Translations under genes and position numbers: made by a program
In this document: piece by piece, positions 16,980-27,200 of the stretch
Layout of the letters: each line of letters begins with the position of its first letter
Numbering within the stretch: the stretch's first letter is position 1
The notes under the pieces: generated by a model
What the model was told of the DNA's origin: nothing
Database searches by the model: none
Seen by the model: the letters and a program-made list of their open reading frames with translations, nothing else
Assembly: GCF_009857535.1 (NCBI RefSeq)
Contig: NZ_WWCS01000003.1
Coordinates: 310,001 to 374,000 of the forward strand
Origin: Duganella margarita
Lineage (GTDB): Bacteria > Pseudomonadota > Gammaproteobacteria > Burkholderiales > Burkholderiaceae_D
Direction: 5' to 3'
DNA length: 64,000 nt

Positions 16980-18941
16980 ATGGAACTCACCTCCCTGTCC
17001 CTACCGCCGCTGAGCGCCGGCGGCGAAGTCATCACTTTCTATTCTTATAAGGGCGGCACGGGTCGCACCATGGCCTTATCCAATATCGCGGTGCTGCTGG
17101 CGCGCCAGCAAAACGCCACCGCGCCGGTGCTGATGATCGACTGGGACCTGGAGGCGCCCGGCTTGCACCACTATTTCGAGCAGCCGCAGGAGCATAAACC
17201 GGGGGTGCTGGAGTTTTTCGAGGCGTGCCGCGAGCAGCTGTTGCGCCGTCGCACCGGCCCGCTGACCGTGGATGACGACGAATTGGCGCACGATGTATTG
17301 GCGGCGGTAGGCTGGGAGCAATATGTGACCCGCGTCGATCAGGGCAGCCAGCTGTACCTGATGCGCGCCGGCCGCTTCGACGACAGCTATCCCGACCGGC
17401 TGGCCGCCATGCAGTGGGAGGAGCTGTTTTACAGTTGCCCGGCGCTGTTCCGCTGCTTCGCCGAGCGCTTGTCGCGGCACTTCCGCTACGTGCTGATCGA
17501 TTCCCGCAACGGCCGCAGCGACAGCGCCGGCGTCTGCACGACCCTGATGCCGCGCAAACTGGTGCTGATGTTCACGCCTGGCCGCCACAGTCTGGATGGC
17601 TTGCAGGAACTGGTCAGCCGCGCCACCACCTACCGCCGCAGCCATGAGGACGAGCAGCGGCCGTTGCTGATCTATCCCCTGCCGTCGCGGATAGACATGG
17701 CTGACTGCGGCGAGCGTCTTCAATGGCGGCGCGGTGATGCTTCGCAACAGATTACCGGTTACCAGCCGGGTTTTGAGGAACTGATACGCGACTGCTATGG
17801 CATGCAGCACGTTTCGCTGGAAAGCTATTTTGATGAAGTGCAGTTGCAGCAGACCCGTTCGCTGGCCTACGGCGAGCAGGTGGCGGTGCGGCTCGATCAG
17901 GGCGGCGACCGTTTTTCCATGACCCGCACCTTTGAGACCTTCCTGTCATGGCTGGGGCCCGGCTATTTCCCGTGGCAATCCAGCGGTGAAATCCAGTTGC
18001 TGGCCAAGATTAACGAGGCGCGCTGCGGGCTGGACGACGGCGGATCTGCCGCGCGCGCCGTGTCGCAGCCGCTGGCGCGCGAACTCAATCTGCTCGGCGA
18101 ACTCTATCGACGCGAGGGCAAACTGCGGCCGGCCCTGTCCAGCTTCGAGGAAAGTCTGTCGCTGCGCCAGCGCGCGCTGGGCGAGGATCACCCGGAAACA
18201 TTGGCCAGCAAGATCAATCTGGCCTGTGCGTTGCGCCAGCAGGGGCGGCTGGATGAGGCCCAATTCCTGGAAGAGTGCATCGTCGAAGCGCGCGAACGCG
18301 TGCTGGGCGGCGAACATCCCGACACGCTGGCGGCACGCGCCAACCTCGCCGCCACGTTGGGCCAGCAGGGCCGGCTGGTGGAGGCGCTGGCGTTGCAGGA
18401 CAGCGTGCTCGACACCTACACCCGGCTGGTCGGCCCCGATCATCTGCAAACCCTGAACGCCAAGGCCGCCCGCGCCGAGCTGCTGCTGCAACGCGGCGAC
18501 ATCCAGCTGGCGCGTAGTGTGCAGGAACAGGTGTTGGCGGCCCACAAGCGCCTGTTGGGCCTCGAGCACCCCGACACGCTGCGCAGCAAGACGGCGCTGG
18601 CGCACACCTTGTTGCAAATGCAAGAACTGGACACGGCGCGCAGTTTGCTGGATGCGGTGCTGCAAGCCTATCTGCGCCGGCTGGGTCCGGATCACCCGGA
18701 GACCGGCAAGGCGCGGGAACAGTTGATAGATGTGCAACTGCAACTTGGGGTGCCGACCGACGAGACGCCGATGGTGCCGGAATTGCATCAGGATGCGGCT
18801 ATGGATGACTATGGCGACGCGCTGGTGCGGCCGACGCGCCGGCGCGGCACGCTGACGGCCAACAATGCATGGTCGCGCACGGCAGACGAAATGGTGGCGC
18901 TGGACGGCGCGTTGTATGGCGGCCGGACGCCGCCGCGCTGA
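16980..18941 (+). CDS. KGGTGRT-type SIMIBI ATPase with kinesin-light-chain-like TPRs
   Basis: A 653-residue protein. Residues about 15-340 form a ParA/MinD-like domain: deviant Walker A YSYKGGTGRTMALSN (K24 kept as signature lysine, R29 in place of the usual GK lysine), MIDWDLEAPGLH as the Walker A' motif, and VLIDSRNGRSD as Walker B. Residues about 365-580 hold five TPRs of about 42 residues with the GxxHPxT pattern of kinesin-light-chain repeats (GEDHPETLA, GGEHPDTLA, GPDHLQTLN, GLEHPDTLR, GPDHPETGK). The tail is not recognised. Its layout with the TIR gene recalls FxsC/FxsT-type pairs of actinobacteria and NLR-like sensor-effector units. Function is unknown; sensor or scaffold for the TIR protein is inference. 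Confidence 0.8.
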   Translation: MELTSLSLPPLSAGGEVITFYSYKGGTGRTMALSNIAVLLARQQNATAPVLMIDWDLEAPGLHHYFEQPQEHKPGVLEFFEACREQLLRRRTGPLTVDDDELAHDVLAAVGWEQYVTRVDQGSQLYLMRAGRFDDSYPDRLAAMQWEELFYSCPALFRCFAERLSRHFRYVLIDSRNGRSDSAGVCTTLMPRKLVLMFTPGRHSLDGLQELVSRATTYRRSHEDEQRPLLIYPLPSRIDMADCGERLQWRRGDASQQITGYQPGFEELIRDCYGMQHVSLESYFDEVQLQQTRSLAYGEQVAVRLDQGGDRFSMTRTFETFLSWLGPGYFPWQSSGEIQLLAKINEARCGLDDGGSAARAVSQPLARELNLLGELYRREGKLRPALSSFEESLSLRQRALGEDHPETLASKINLACALRQQGRLDEAQFLEECIVEARERVLGGEHPDTLAARANLAATLGQQGRLVEALALQDSVLDTYTRLVGPDHLQTLNAKAARAELLLQRGDIQLARSVQEQVLAAHKRLLGLEHPDTLRSKTALAHTLLQMQELDTARSLLDAVLQAYLRRLGPDHPETGKAREQLIDVQLQLGVPTDETPMVPELHQDAAMDDYGDALVRPTRRRGTLTANNAWSRTADEMVALDGALYGGRTPPR

Positions 18942-19011
18942 CGAAAATTTATCCGCAAAGGGGGCGGCCGGCATGCGCAGTTGCGGCATTGCTTCAGGTA
19001 AAATCATTTGA

Positions 19012-19749
19012 ATGAAAATCCTGATTAGCAATGACGACGGCTATTTGGCACCCGGCATCAACGCGCTGGCCAGCGCGCTGGCGCCGATCGCCGAGATCGT
19101 GGTGGTGGCGCCCGACAGCAACCGCTCGGGCGCATCGAACTCGCTGTCGCTGGACCGGCCGCTGTCGGTGCAGCAGGCAGCCAATGGTTTCTACTTTGTC
19201 AACGGTACGCCCAGCGATTGCGTGCACGTGGCGTTGACCGCCTTGCTCGATGAGCGGCCCGATCTGGTGGTCTCCGGCATCAACAACGGTCCCAATATGG
19301 GCGACGACACGTTGTATTCCGGCACCGTGGCGGCCGCCACTGAGGGTTATCTGTTCGGCATTCCCGCCATCGCCTTTTCCCAGGGCGCCTACGGCTGGGA
19401 GCATATCGACGACGCCGCCCGTCATGCGCGCGACATCATCCAGCGCTACTATGAAACGTTGCCGCGCCCGTATCTGCTGAACGTCAATATACCGAATCGT
19501 CCTTATGATCAGCTTAACCAGGTGGTTGCCACGCGGCTGGGCCGCCGCCACCAGTCCGAACCGGTGATCAAGGCCAGGGATCCGCGCGGCCGCGATATCT
19601 ACTGGATCGGCCCGCCGGGAGCGTGCAAGGATGCCGGCGAGGGCACGGATTTCCACGCCTGCGCCAACGGCAGCACGTCGATCACCCCGCTGCAAATCGA
19701 TTTGACGCACTCCACCCAACTCAATGCATTGGCAAAGGCCTTGGCATGA
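19012..19749 (+). CDS. surE: 5'/3'-nucleotidase SurE
   Basis: A 245-residue metal-dependent nucleotidase. The N-terminal ILISNDDGY supplies metal-binding D8/D9; [18 protein letters not shown] and [19 protein letters not shown] follow in the family order. It removes phosphate from nucleoside monophosphates and short polyphosphates in stationary phase. It is the first gene of the conserved surE-pcm-nlpD-rpoS cluster and overlaps pcm by ATGA. Confidence 0.96.
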   Translation: MKILISNDDGYLAPGINALASALAPIAEIVVVAPDSNRSGASNSLSLDRPLSVQQAANGFYFVNGTPSDCVHVALTALLDERPDLVVSGINNGPNMGDDTLYSGTVAAATEGYLFGIPAIAFSQGAYGWEHIDDAARHARDIIQRYYETLPRPYLLNVNIPNRPYDQLNQVVATRLGRRHQSEPVIKARDPRGRDIYWIGPPGACKDAGEGTDFHACANGSTSITPLQIDLTHSTQLNALAKALA

Positions 19750-20612
19750 CTGAAAAAAACCGTACCTTTCCCTTGCCGCTGTCCTCGGTAACCGACCAGG
19801 GGGCCAGGAAGGCAACGGTCTTCAAGCCGGTGGCAACACCGCAAACCGCCACCCAGAACGCCGCCCGCCACGCACCGCCGCCATATCCGGCGCCGCGCGC
19901 GGTGGCCACGCCGTCCAAGTCGCACAGCTACGCGCTCGAACGGGCCCAGGCGCCGGCGGCGGCGCCGCGCCAGAGCGCGCTGGTGTCGGATGGCGTGCGG
20001 CGCGCCATGGTGCAGCGGATTGCCAAACAGGGCGTCAAGGATGCGCTGGTGCTGGGGGCGATGGATACCGTGCCGCGCCACCTGTTCATGGACGAAGGGC
20101 TGGCGCCGCAGGCGTATGTGGACGCCTCGCTGCCGATCGGCCACCATCAGACCATCTCGCAGCCCTACATCGTGGCCCGCATGATCGAGGTGCTGCGCAA
20201 CGGCGGCCAACTGCAGCGCGTGCTGGAGATCGGCACCGGCTGCGGCTACCAGGCGGCGGTGCTGTCCTGCGTGGCGCAAGAAGTGTATTCCATCGAGCGT
20301 ATCAAGCCGTTGCATGAGCTGGCCAAGGCCAATCTGCGCCCCTTGCGCGTCCCGAACCTGCGTCTGCATTACGGAGATGGTATGCTTGGCCTGCCGCAAG
20401 CTGCTCCGTTTGACGGTATCATTCTGGCCGCGGCCGGAATGGAGGTGCCGCAAGCGCTGCTCGACCAGATGGCCATCGGCGGCCGGCTGGTCGCGCCCGT
20501 GGGCGTCCGCACCCAGCATTTGGAACTGATTACGCGCATTGGCAAGGCGGAGTGGACCAGCGAAACGCTGGAAGATTGCCACTTCGTGCCGTTGCGTCCG
20601 GGCGTGATGTAG
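19746..20612 (+). CDS. pcm: Protein-L-isoaspartate O-methyltransferase
   Basis: The start ATG overlaps the surE stop (ATGA), giving 288 residues. Residues about 75-288 match Pcm: [13 protein letters not shown], the substrate segment [16 protein letters not shown], and SAM motif [16 protein letters not shown]. It methylates isoaspartyl residues to start repair of aged proteins. The first about 75 residues are a Pro/Ala/Thr-rich low-complexity extension absent from the 208-residue E. coli protein; similar extensions occur in betaproteobacterial Pcm, and its role is unknown. Confidence 0.94.
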   Translation: MTEKNRTFPLPLSSVTDQGARKATVFKPVATPQTATQNAARHAPPPYPAPRAVATPSKSHSYALERAQAPAAAPRQSALVSDGVRRAMVQRIAKQGVKDALVLGAMDTVPRHLFMDEGLAPQAYVDASLPIGHHQTISQPYIVARMIEVLRNGGQLQRVLEIGTGCGYQAAVLSCVAQEVYSIERIKPLHELAKANLRPLRVPNLRLHYGDGMLGLPQAAPFDGIILAAAGMEVPQALLDQMAIGGRLVAPVGVRTQHLELITRIGKAEWTSETLEDCHFVPLRPGVM

Positions 20613-20633
20613 CGCCCGAACCACTAGACAAAG

Positions 20634-21590
20634 ATGAGAATGACGAATAAAAGCAATGTGCTCGTACTGAGCTTTGCGCTGGTTTTTTTGAGCGCCTGCC
20701 AAACCACCCCCAACCAAGCCCCGGTCGTCGACCGTACCCTCCCGCCCGCTGTCAAACCCGCCACCCCGAGCGAAACGGCGCAAATCGGCCGCGACGAGCG
20801 CGGCCTGTACACCGTGAAAAAGGGCGACACCCTGATCCGCATCGCGCTGGAATACGGCCAGAATTACCGCGATCTGGTGGCCTGGAACAACCTGGCCAAC
20901 GCCAACGATATCAAGGTCGACCAGGTACTGCGCGTGCTGCCGCCGGATAGCGCGCCGAACGGCGCCGGCGTGGAAACCGCCGCCGTCATCATGCCGCCGT
21001 CCGACAAGACGCCGCCGCCGGCGCCGGTGGTCAAGAAAACCGGCCCCAAAGGCGAGAAAAAGCCGTATTCGGACGCTAACCTGGCCGAAATGCAGCGCGC
21101 CGACAATGGCAAGGACGCCGCCGCGTCGCCAGCGCCGGCCGCCGCAGCAGCGGCTCCGGCCCGCGCCTCGGCCCCGGCCGCGGCGGCCGCTCCAGCCGGT
21201 CCCACCTTGGCCGCCGACGACGCCGCCGTGACCTGGGTGTGGCCGGCCGACGGCAAGGTGATCGCCGTCTTTGACGAAGGCAAGAACAAGGGCGTGGACA
21301 TCGCCGGCAAGGCCGGCCAGCAGGTCGTGGCTGCCGGGGCCGGAAAAGTGATGTTCGCCGGTAGTGGTATCCGCGGATATGGTAATCTCGTTATATTGAA
21401 GCACAGTAGTAACCTGCTGTCGGCCTACGCGCATAACCGGGCCATCCTGGTGAAGGAAGGCCAGACTGTCAGCAAGGGACAAATGATTGCGGAAATGGGC
21501 GATTCCGACACCGACTCCGTCAAGCTGCACTTTGAAATCCGGCAGCAGGGCAAGCCAGTCGATCCCTCCCGCTTCCTGCCCAATCGCTAG
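20634..21590 (+). CDS. nlpD: NlpD-type LysM/M23 lipoprotein, amidase activator
   Basis: A 318-residue lipoprotein with lipobox LSAC (C22). A LysM domain spans residues about 59-103 (YTVKKGDTLIRIA to LRVLP), followed by an Ala/Pro-rich linker and a LytM/M23 domain at about 213-316. The M23 metal motifs are degenerate: N-K-G-V-D where HxGxD is expected, and LHFEIR at the end. That fits NlpD and EnvC, which do not hydrolyse peptidoglycan but activate AmiC-type amidases during cell separation. Its position just before rpoS is conserved, and in E. coli a main rpoS promoter lies inside nlpD. Confidence 0.94.
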   Translation: MRMTNKSNVLVLSFALVFLSACQTTPNQAPVVDRTLPPAVKPATPSETAQIGRDERGLYTVKKGDTLIRIALEYGQNYRDLVAWNNLANANDIKVDQVLRVLPPDSAPNGAGVETAAVIMPPSDKTPPPAPVVKKTGPKGEKKPYSDANLAEMQRADNGKDAAASPAPAAAAAAPARASAPAAAAAPAGPTLAADDAAVTWVWPADGKVIAVFDEGKNKGVDIAGKAGQQVVAAGAGKVMFAGSGIRGYGNLVILKHSSNLLSAYAHNRAILVKEGQTVSKGQMIAEMGDSDTDSVKLHFEIRQQGKPVDPSRFLPNR

Positions 21591-21629
21591 ATTCTTCGTT
21601 GGATAACCGCTAGTTGAGCCATGTGAGCC

Positions 21630-22625
21630 ATGACCTCTACGCCGCACGATCAGATGGACGACGACTCGCTCCCGGATGATTTCCAGGATGAGGAGGCCAG
21701 CATCGACGACGCGGACGAGGCCGGCGCGCCGGAAACCGGCGCCGTGCTGGAAACCGTCGACGAGCTGAAAAAGGTGCTGGCGGCCGAGCTGTCGACCGAC
21801 ACCACCCAGCACTACCTGAACCAGATCGGCACCCGGCCGCTGCTGACGGCGCCGCAGGAAGTCCACTACGCGACGCTGGCCAAGGCCGGCGACTTCAGCG
21901 CGCGCCAGACCATGATCGAGCACAACCTGCGGCTGGTGGTGTCGATCGCCAAGCACTACATCAACCGCGGCGTGGTGCTGCTGGACATGATCGAAGAGGG
22001 CAACATCGGCTTGATGCGCGCCATCGACAAGTTCGAGCCGGAGCGCGGGTTCCGTTTTTCCACCTACGCCACCTGGTGGATCCGCCAGAGCATCGAGCGC
22101 GCCATCATGAACCAGGCGCGCACGGTGCGCCTGCCGGTGCACATGGTGCGCGAGCTGAACCAGATCCTGCGCGGCAAATACCACCTCGAAGCACAGCACC
22201 ACAACGGCAAGGACGCCACCGCTGAAGACATCGCCGAGCTGGTCGGCCGGCCGGTGGAAGAGGTGCAGGACATCCTGGCGCTGTCCGAACACGCCACCTC
22301 GCTCGATGCGCCGCTCGACAACGATCCGCAATCGTCGCTGATGGACATGCTGCCCGGCGACAGCGACGACAGCCCCGACGCCCGCGCCGAACACCACGAA
22401 ATGACGGTGCTGGTGCGCGACTGGCTGACCAAGCTGCCGGACAAGCAGCGCATCGTCATCATGCGCCGTTTCGGTCTCGACAATGACGATCCGGCCACGC
22501 TGGAAACCCTGGCCGAAGAGATGGGCGTGACGCGGGAGCGGGTGCGCCAGATCCAGCAGGAAGCGCTGGTCAAGCTGAAACGGGCGATGGCGGCGCGCGG
22601 CGTGGTCCGCGATTCCCTGCTCTGA
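21630..22625 (+). CDS. rpoS: RNA polymerase sigma factor RpoS
   Basis: A 331-residue group-2 sigma factor. After an acidic N-terminus come region 1.2 ([12 protein letters not shown]), region 2 ([16 protein letters not shown], then [25 protein letters not shown] and [16 protein letters not shown]), region 3 and the region 4 helix-turn-helix ([20 protein letters not shown]). It directs the general stress and stationary-phase response. The nlpD-rpoS synteny supports the assignment over RpoD and RpoH. Confidence 0.96.
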   Translation: MTSTPHDQMDDDSLPDDFQDEEASIDDADEAGAPETGAVLETVDELKKVLAAELSTDTTQHYLNQIGTRPLLTAPQEVHYATLAKAGDFSARQTMIEHNLRLVVSIAKHYINRGVVLLDMIEEGNIGLMRAIDKFEPERGFRFSTYATWWIRQSIERAIMNQARTVRLPVHMVRELNQILRGKYHLEAQHHNGKDATAEDIAELVGRPVEEVQDILALSEHATSLDAPLDNDPQSSLMDMLPGDSDDSPDARAEHHEMTVLVRDWLTKLPDKQRIVIMRRFGLDNDDPATLETLAEEMGVTRERVRQIQQEALVKLKRAMAARGVVRDSLL

Positions 22626-22627
22626 CC

Positions 22628-22656
22628 GTCATTCCGGCGGACGCCGGCATCCATGC
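22628..22656. repeat. Half-copy of a REP-like hairpin after rpoS
   Basis: GTCATTCCGGCGGACGCCGG followed by CATCCATG lies 3 bases after the rpoS stop. It has the same outer bases and one hairpin arm, but with a CCGGCGG core in place of CCCGC. No second arm is seen nearby. It may be a diverged single repeat. Confidence 0.4.
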
Positions 22657-22790
22657 GGAGCCGGCAGGCGCGCGACGGCGGCCATGGCCTGCGGCGGCGC
22701 TCCGTCCGCCTACGCTGGAACGGCGTGCCGATTCTGGTATCATGTCGCCCCTGTACGCGGGCCGGCCGCGCTATCCTATTATTGAACGTT

Positions 22791-24131
22791 ATGCAAGAAA
22801 ATACCATCGACATCAAATCGCTCGACATGGACGCCCGTGGCGTCGGCCATATTGAAAACGAAGACGGCACGCCGGGTAAAGTGGTGTTCGTGGAAGGGGC
22901 GCTGCCAGGTGAGCGCGTCAGTTTCGAGACGTTCAAGAAGAAGAAAAACTGGGAAGCCGCGCGCATGACCGCGCTGCACCGCGAATCGTCGATGCGTGTC
23001 AAGCCGCAGTGCGAACACTTCGACTACTGCGGCGGCTGCTCGATGCAGCACCTGGAACCGAGCGCGCAGGTGGCGATCAAGCAGCGCGTGCTGGAAGACA
23101 ACCTGTGGCACATCGGCAAAGTCACCGCCGACAACATCATGCGGCCGATGTACGGCCCGACCTGGGGCTACCGCTTCCGCGCGCGCCTGTCGGTGCGCTG
23201 GGTCGAGAAAAAAGGCACGGTGCTGGTCGGCTTCAAGGAAAAGCGTTCGGTGTTCGTGGCCGATATCAAGAGCTGCCAGATCCTGCCGAAGCACGTGTCG
23301 GACATGCTGCTGCCGCTGCGCGCGCTGATCGGCTCGCTGACGCTGTACAAGGAAGTGCCGCAGATCGAACTGGCGATCGGCGAAGACGTCACCGCGCTGG
23401 TGCTGCGCGTGATGGCGACCCCGAGCGCCGACGACGAAGCCAAGCTCAAGGCCTTCGCCGACGAATACAAAGTGCAGTTCTGGCTGCAGACCAAGGGGCC
23501 GGAAACCGCCGCGCCGTTCTACCCGCTGGAGCCGCAGCTGCACTACCTGCTGCCGGAATACGGCGTGCGCATGCCGTTCAAGCCGGTCGACTTCACCCAG
23601 GTCAACCACCACATCAACCGCGCGCTGGTGCACAAGGCGCTGCGCCTGCTGGACGTGCAGCCGGAAGACCGCGTGGCCGACCTGTTCTGCGGACTGGGCA
23701 ACTTCACGCTGCCGCTGGCGACGCTGGCGCGCGAAGTGGTCGGCATCGAAGGCAGCCAGGCGCTGACCGACCGTTCGCTGAGCAACGCCAAGGCCAACGG
23801 CCTGGATGGCAAGACCACCTTCTACAACCGCAACCTGTTCGAAGTCACGCCGGCAGACCTGATCGCGCTGGGCAAGTTCGACCGCATGCTGATCGACCCG
23901 CCACGCGACGGCGCCATGACCCTGTGCGAGTCGCTGGGCGAACTGCGCAAGACCCATCCGGAATTTCTGCCGAAGCGCATCGTCTACGTCTCGTGCAGCC
24001 CGTCGACGCTGGCGCGCGACGCCAACGCGCTGGTCAATCTGGCCGGCTACAAGCTGGACAAGGCCGGCGTGGTCAATATGTTCCCGCACACCTCGCACGT
24101 CGAATCGATGGCCGTGTTCGATCTGACCTAA
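22791..24131 (+). CDS. rlmD: 23S rRNA (uracil-1939-C5)-methyltransferase RlmD
   Basis: The start at 22791 gives 446 residues beginning MQENTIDIKSLDMDARG, the usual TRAM-domain opening; an upstream in-frame extension is Arg-rich and discarded. Cysteines in CEHFDYCGGCSMQHL, with a later one near residue 161 (SCQIL), fit the 4Fe-4S cluster of RlmD. The SAM domain shows FTQVN, VADLFCGLGNFTLPLA, DPPRDGA and the catalytic Cys in YVSCSP. It methylates U1939 of 23S rRNA. Confidence 0.94.
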   Translation: MQENTIDIKSLDMDARGVGHIENEDGTPGKVVFVEGALPGERVSFETFKKKKNWEAARMTALHRESSMRVKPQCEHFDYCGGCSMQHLEPSAQVAIKQRVLEDNLWHIGKVTADNIMRPMYGPTWGYRFRARLSVRWVEKKGTVLVGFKEKRSVFVADIKSCQILPKHVSDMLLPLRALIGSLTLYKEVPQIELAIGEDVTALVLRVMATPSADDEAKLKAFADEYKVQFWLQTKGPETAAPFYPLEPQLHYLLPEYGVRMPFKPVDFTQVNHHINRALVHKALRLLDVQPEDRVADLFCGLGNFTLPLATLAREVVGIEGSQALTDRSLSNAKANGLDGKTTFYNRNLFEVTPADLIALGKFDRMLIDPPRDGAMTLCESLGELRKTHPEFLPKRIVYVSCSPSTLARDANALVNLAGYKLDKAGVVNMFPHTSHVESMAVFDLT

Positions 24132-24211
24132 TGTTTTTATTCTAATATTATTGACTTTGCAGGAGGCGTGCGCAACACTGGGCTGATTGTTAATCAGCGC
24201 CTGGAGTTGGC

Positions 24212-27200
24212 ATGCGCCTTCTGTCCCGCATTATCGCGCTGGCTGCGTTGAGCAGCCTGCCGCTGGCCGTTCTGGCCGATACTTCCGTTACCGCGTTTTC
24301 GCCATCGGGCACCGTCAAGGGCGTGCGCCAGGCGGCGGCGCGCTTCAGCGGCCAGATGGTCTCGCTGGGCGATATGCGGCTCGGCGACCCGTTCACCGTC
24401 GATTGCCCGCAGGAGGGCAAGGGCCGCTGGATCGATGGCCAGAACTGGAGCTACGATTTTGTGCGCGATCTGCCCGGCGGCGTGGCGTGCCGCTTCACGC
24501 TCAAGGACGACGTCAGGGACATCGATGGCAAGCCGCTGACGGGCGACCGCCAGTTCAGCTTCGACACTGGCGGGCCGGCGGTTGTGGAGGCGGCGCCGCG
24601 CGACGGCTCCGGCGCCATCGACGAGCAGCAGATCTTTGTGCTGGGCCTCGACGCGCCGGCCAAAGACGAGACGATCACCGCCCACGCCTGGTGCCAGGCC
24701 GAGGGCATCAACGAGAAAATCGGCGTGCGCCTGCTGCAAGGCGCGGAGCGTCAGCGCGTGCTGGAGATGCGCAAGTCGTTCACGGAACGCTATCTGTCGC
24801 TGTACTTCAAGGCGCGCGGCGTGGTGTGGCGCGCGACCGCCAAGGTCAATAACCAGAAGCTCGACAAGCTGCCGATCGTGGTGCTGCAATGTCAGCGGCC
24901 GTTGCCGGCGGACGCCAATGTGTCGCTGGTATGGGGCGCCGGCATCGCCGCCGACAGCGGCATCGTCACCACGCAGGAGCAAAAGCTGGCCTTCAATACG
25001 CGGCCGGATTTCAAAGCGCGCTTCAGCTGCGACAGGCTGGCGGCCGATGGCGCCTGCATCCCGTTCCTGCCGATGCGCGTCCAGTTCTCGGCGCCGGTGC
25101 CGCGCGCCGACGCGCTGGCGGTCAAGATCACCGGACCAGGCGGCAAGGTGTTCAAGCCGGTGCTGAGCAAGGAAGAAGAGCAGGCCGAGTATCTGCAATG
25201 GCTCAACATCAAAGGCCCGTTCCCCGAAAGCGCCAGACTGACGCTGTCGATGCCGCTCAAGCTGAAGGACGATGCCGGCCGCCTGCTGGTCAACCAGGCC
25301 AGCTTCCCGATGACGGTGCGCACCGATGCGCAGCCGCCGCTGGTCAAGTTCCCGGCGCGCTTCGGCATCATCGAGGCGAAGGGCGACAAGCTGCTGCCGG
25401 TCACCGTGCGCAATGTCGAGGCGCGGCTGGCGGGCAGCAAGGTCGATGGCGCCGCGCTGCGCGTCAACGATGGCGCGGTGTCGAGCGAGCAGCAGGACCA
25501 GCAAGTGATCGCATGGCTCAAGCGCATGGGCACCAGCTACAGCTGGCAGCCGCAGGAGCAGTGGGGAGCTAGCCTCGGCAAGCAGCTGCTGGACCCCAAG
25601 GCCGGCAAGGTGGAACGCTTCGCCATGCCCAAGCCGAACGGCGGCCGGGCGATGGAGGTGGTCGGCGTCCCGCTACGCAAGCCGGGTTTTTATGTGGTGG
25701 AGCTGGCGAGTCCCAAGCTGGGCCAGGGACTGGGCGTCGGCAACAAGGCTTACGTCAGCGCGGCCGCGCTGGTGACCAATATGGTGGCGCACTTCAAGCA
25801 CGGCGCGGAATCGTCGGTGGTGTGGGTGACCTCGCTCGACAAGGGCCAGCCGGTGCCGCAGGCGCAGGTGGCGGTGCGCGATTTTGAAGGCAATCTGCTG
25901 TGGCAGGGCATGACCGATGCCGGTGGCCTGGCGCACATCCGCAAGGAGCTGCCGACGTCGCGCAAGGCGCAGGACGGCCGCTACTTCGTCAGCGCGCGTC
26001 TCGGCGCGGACATGACGTTCACCCTGTCCGACTGGGATCGCGGCATCGAGACCTGGCGCTTCAATCTGCCGGGCGGCTACGGCGGCGCCGACAACGTCAT
26101 CGCCACCACGGTGTTTGACCGCATGCTGCTGCGCGCCGGCGAGACGGTGCACATGAAGCACTTCCTGCGCCGTCACGTCGAGCAGGGCATTGTGCAGGCG
26201 TCGAAGGAACAGGACGGCACGCTGCACATCATGCACGAGGGTAGCCAGCAACAGTACGACGTGCCGGTCAAATGGAGCGCCAACGGCTCGGCCGACAGCA
26301 CCTGGACCATTCCGGCGGACGCCAAGCAAGGCTGGTACCAACTGATGCTGAGCGGCCGCACGGCGGGCCGCTTCCGCGTCGAACAGTTCCGCGTGCCGAC
26401 CATGAAGGCGCTGCTGCAAGGACCGAAGACGCCGGCGATTCAGGCGTCGTCGGTGGCGCTGGATATCCAGCTGGGTTATCTGTCCGGTGGCGGCGCGGGC
26501 GACGCGCCGGTACAGCTGCGCACCGTGGTGCAGGACAAGGGCGTCAGCTTTGCCGATTATCCGGACTTCAGCTTCAGTAATGGCGACGTCAAGGTCGGCG
26601 CCGAGAAGAACGCCGGCACCTTCGATGACGACGAAGGCATGTATGAAGGGGAGGGCGAAGGCGAAGACGGCGCAGTCGCCGGCCCGGCCAACATCAAGAC
26701 CCGCAACCTGACGCTGGACAAGGCCGGCGGCGCGCGCGTCACGCTGGACCAGCTGCCGGAGGCGCAGACGCCGAAGGAACTGATGGCCGAGATGACCTTC
26801 CAGGACGCCAACGGCGAAACGCTGTCGGCCGCCACGCAGATTGCACTGTGGCCGTCCAGCTATGTGATCGGCATCCAGCCCGATGGCTGGGTCGCCAGCA
26901 AGGACGGGCTGAAATTCACGGTCGCGGTGCTGGACCTGCAAGGCAAGCCGGTGGCTGATGCGCCGGTCGCGGTGGACTTCTTCCAGCGCCTGTCGTACTC
27001 GCACCGTCGCCGCCTGATCGGCGGCTTCTACGCCTACGAGAACAGCAGCGAGATCAAAGCGCTGGGCGCCGCCTGCGAAGGCAGGACCGATACCAAGGGA
27101 CTGTTGATCTGCAAGGTCAAGGCGCCGGCATCGGGTAACCTGATCCTGCGCGCGAAGACCCAGGATGGGCAGCAGCGCACCGCCATCGCCCATCGCGAAA

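Noticed and set aside
19599..22397. A 932-codon minus-strand open frame opposite surE-pcm-nlpD-rpoS
   Set aside because: Shadow of four well-identified plus-strand genes; it crosses their boundaries and has no family signature.
22653..22790. N-terminal extension of RlmD
   Set aside because: Arg-rich sequence with no similarity to RlmD, overlapping a repeat-like element; the start at 22791 matches the family.
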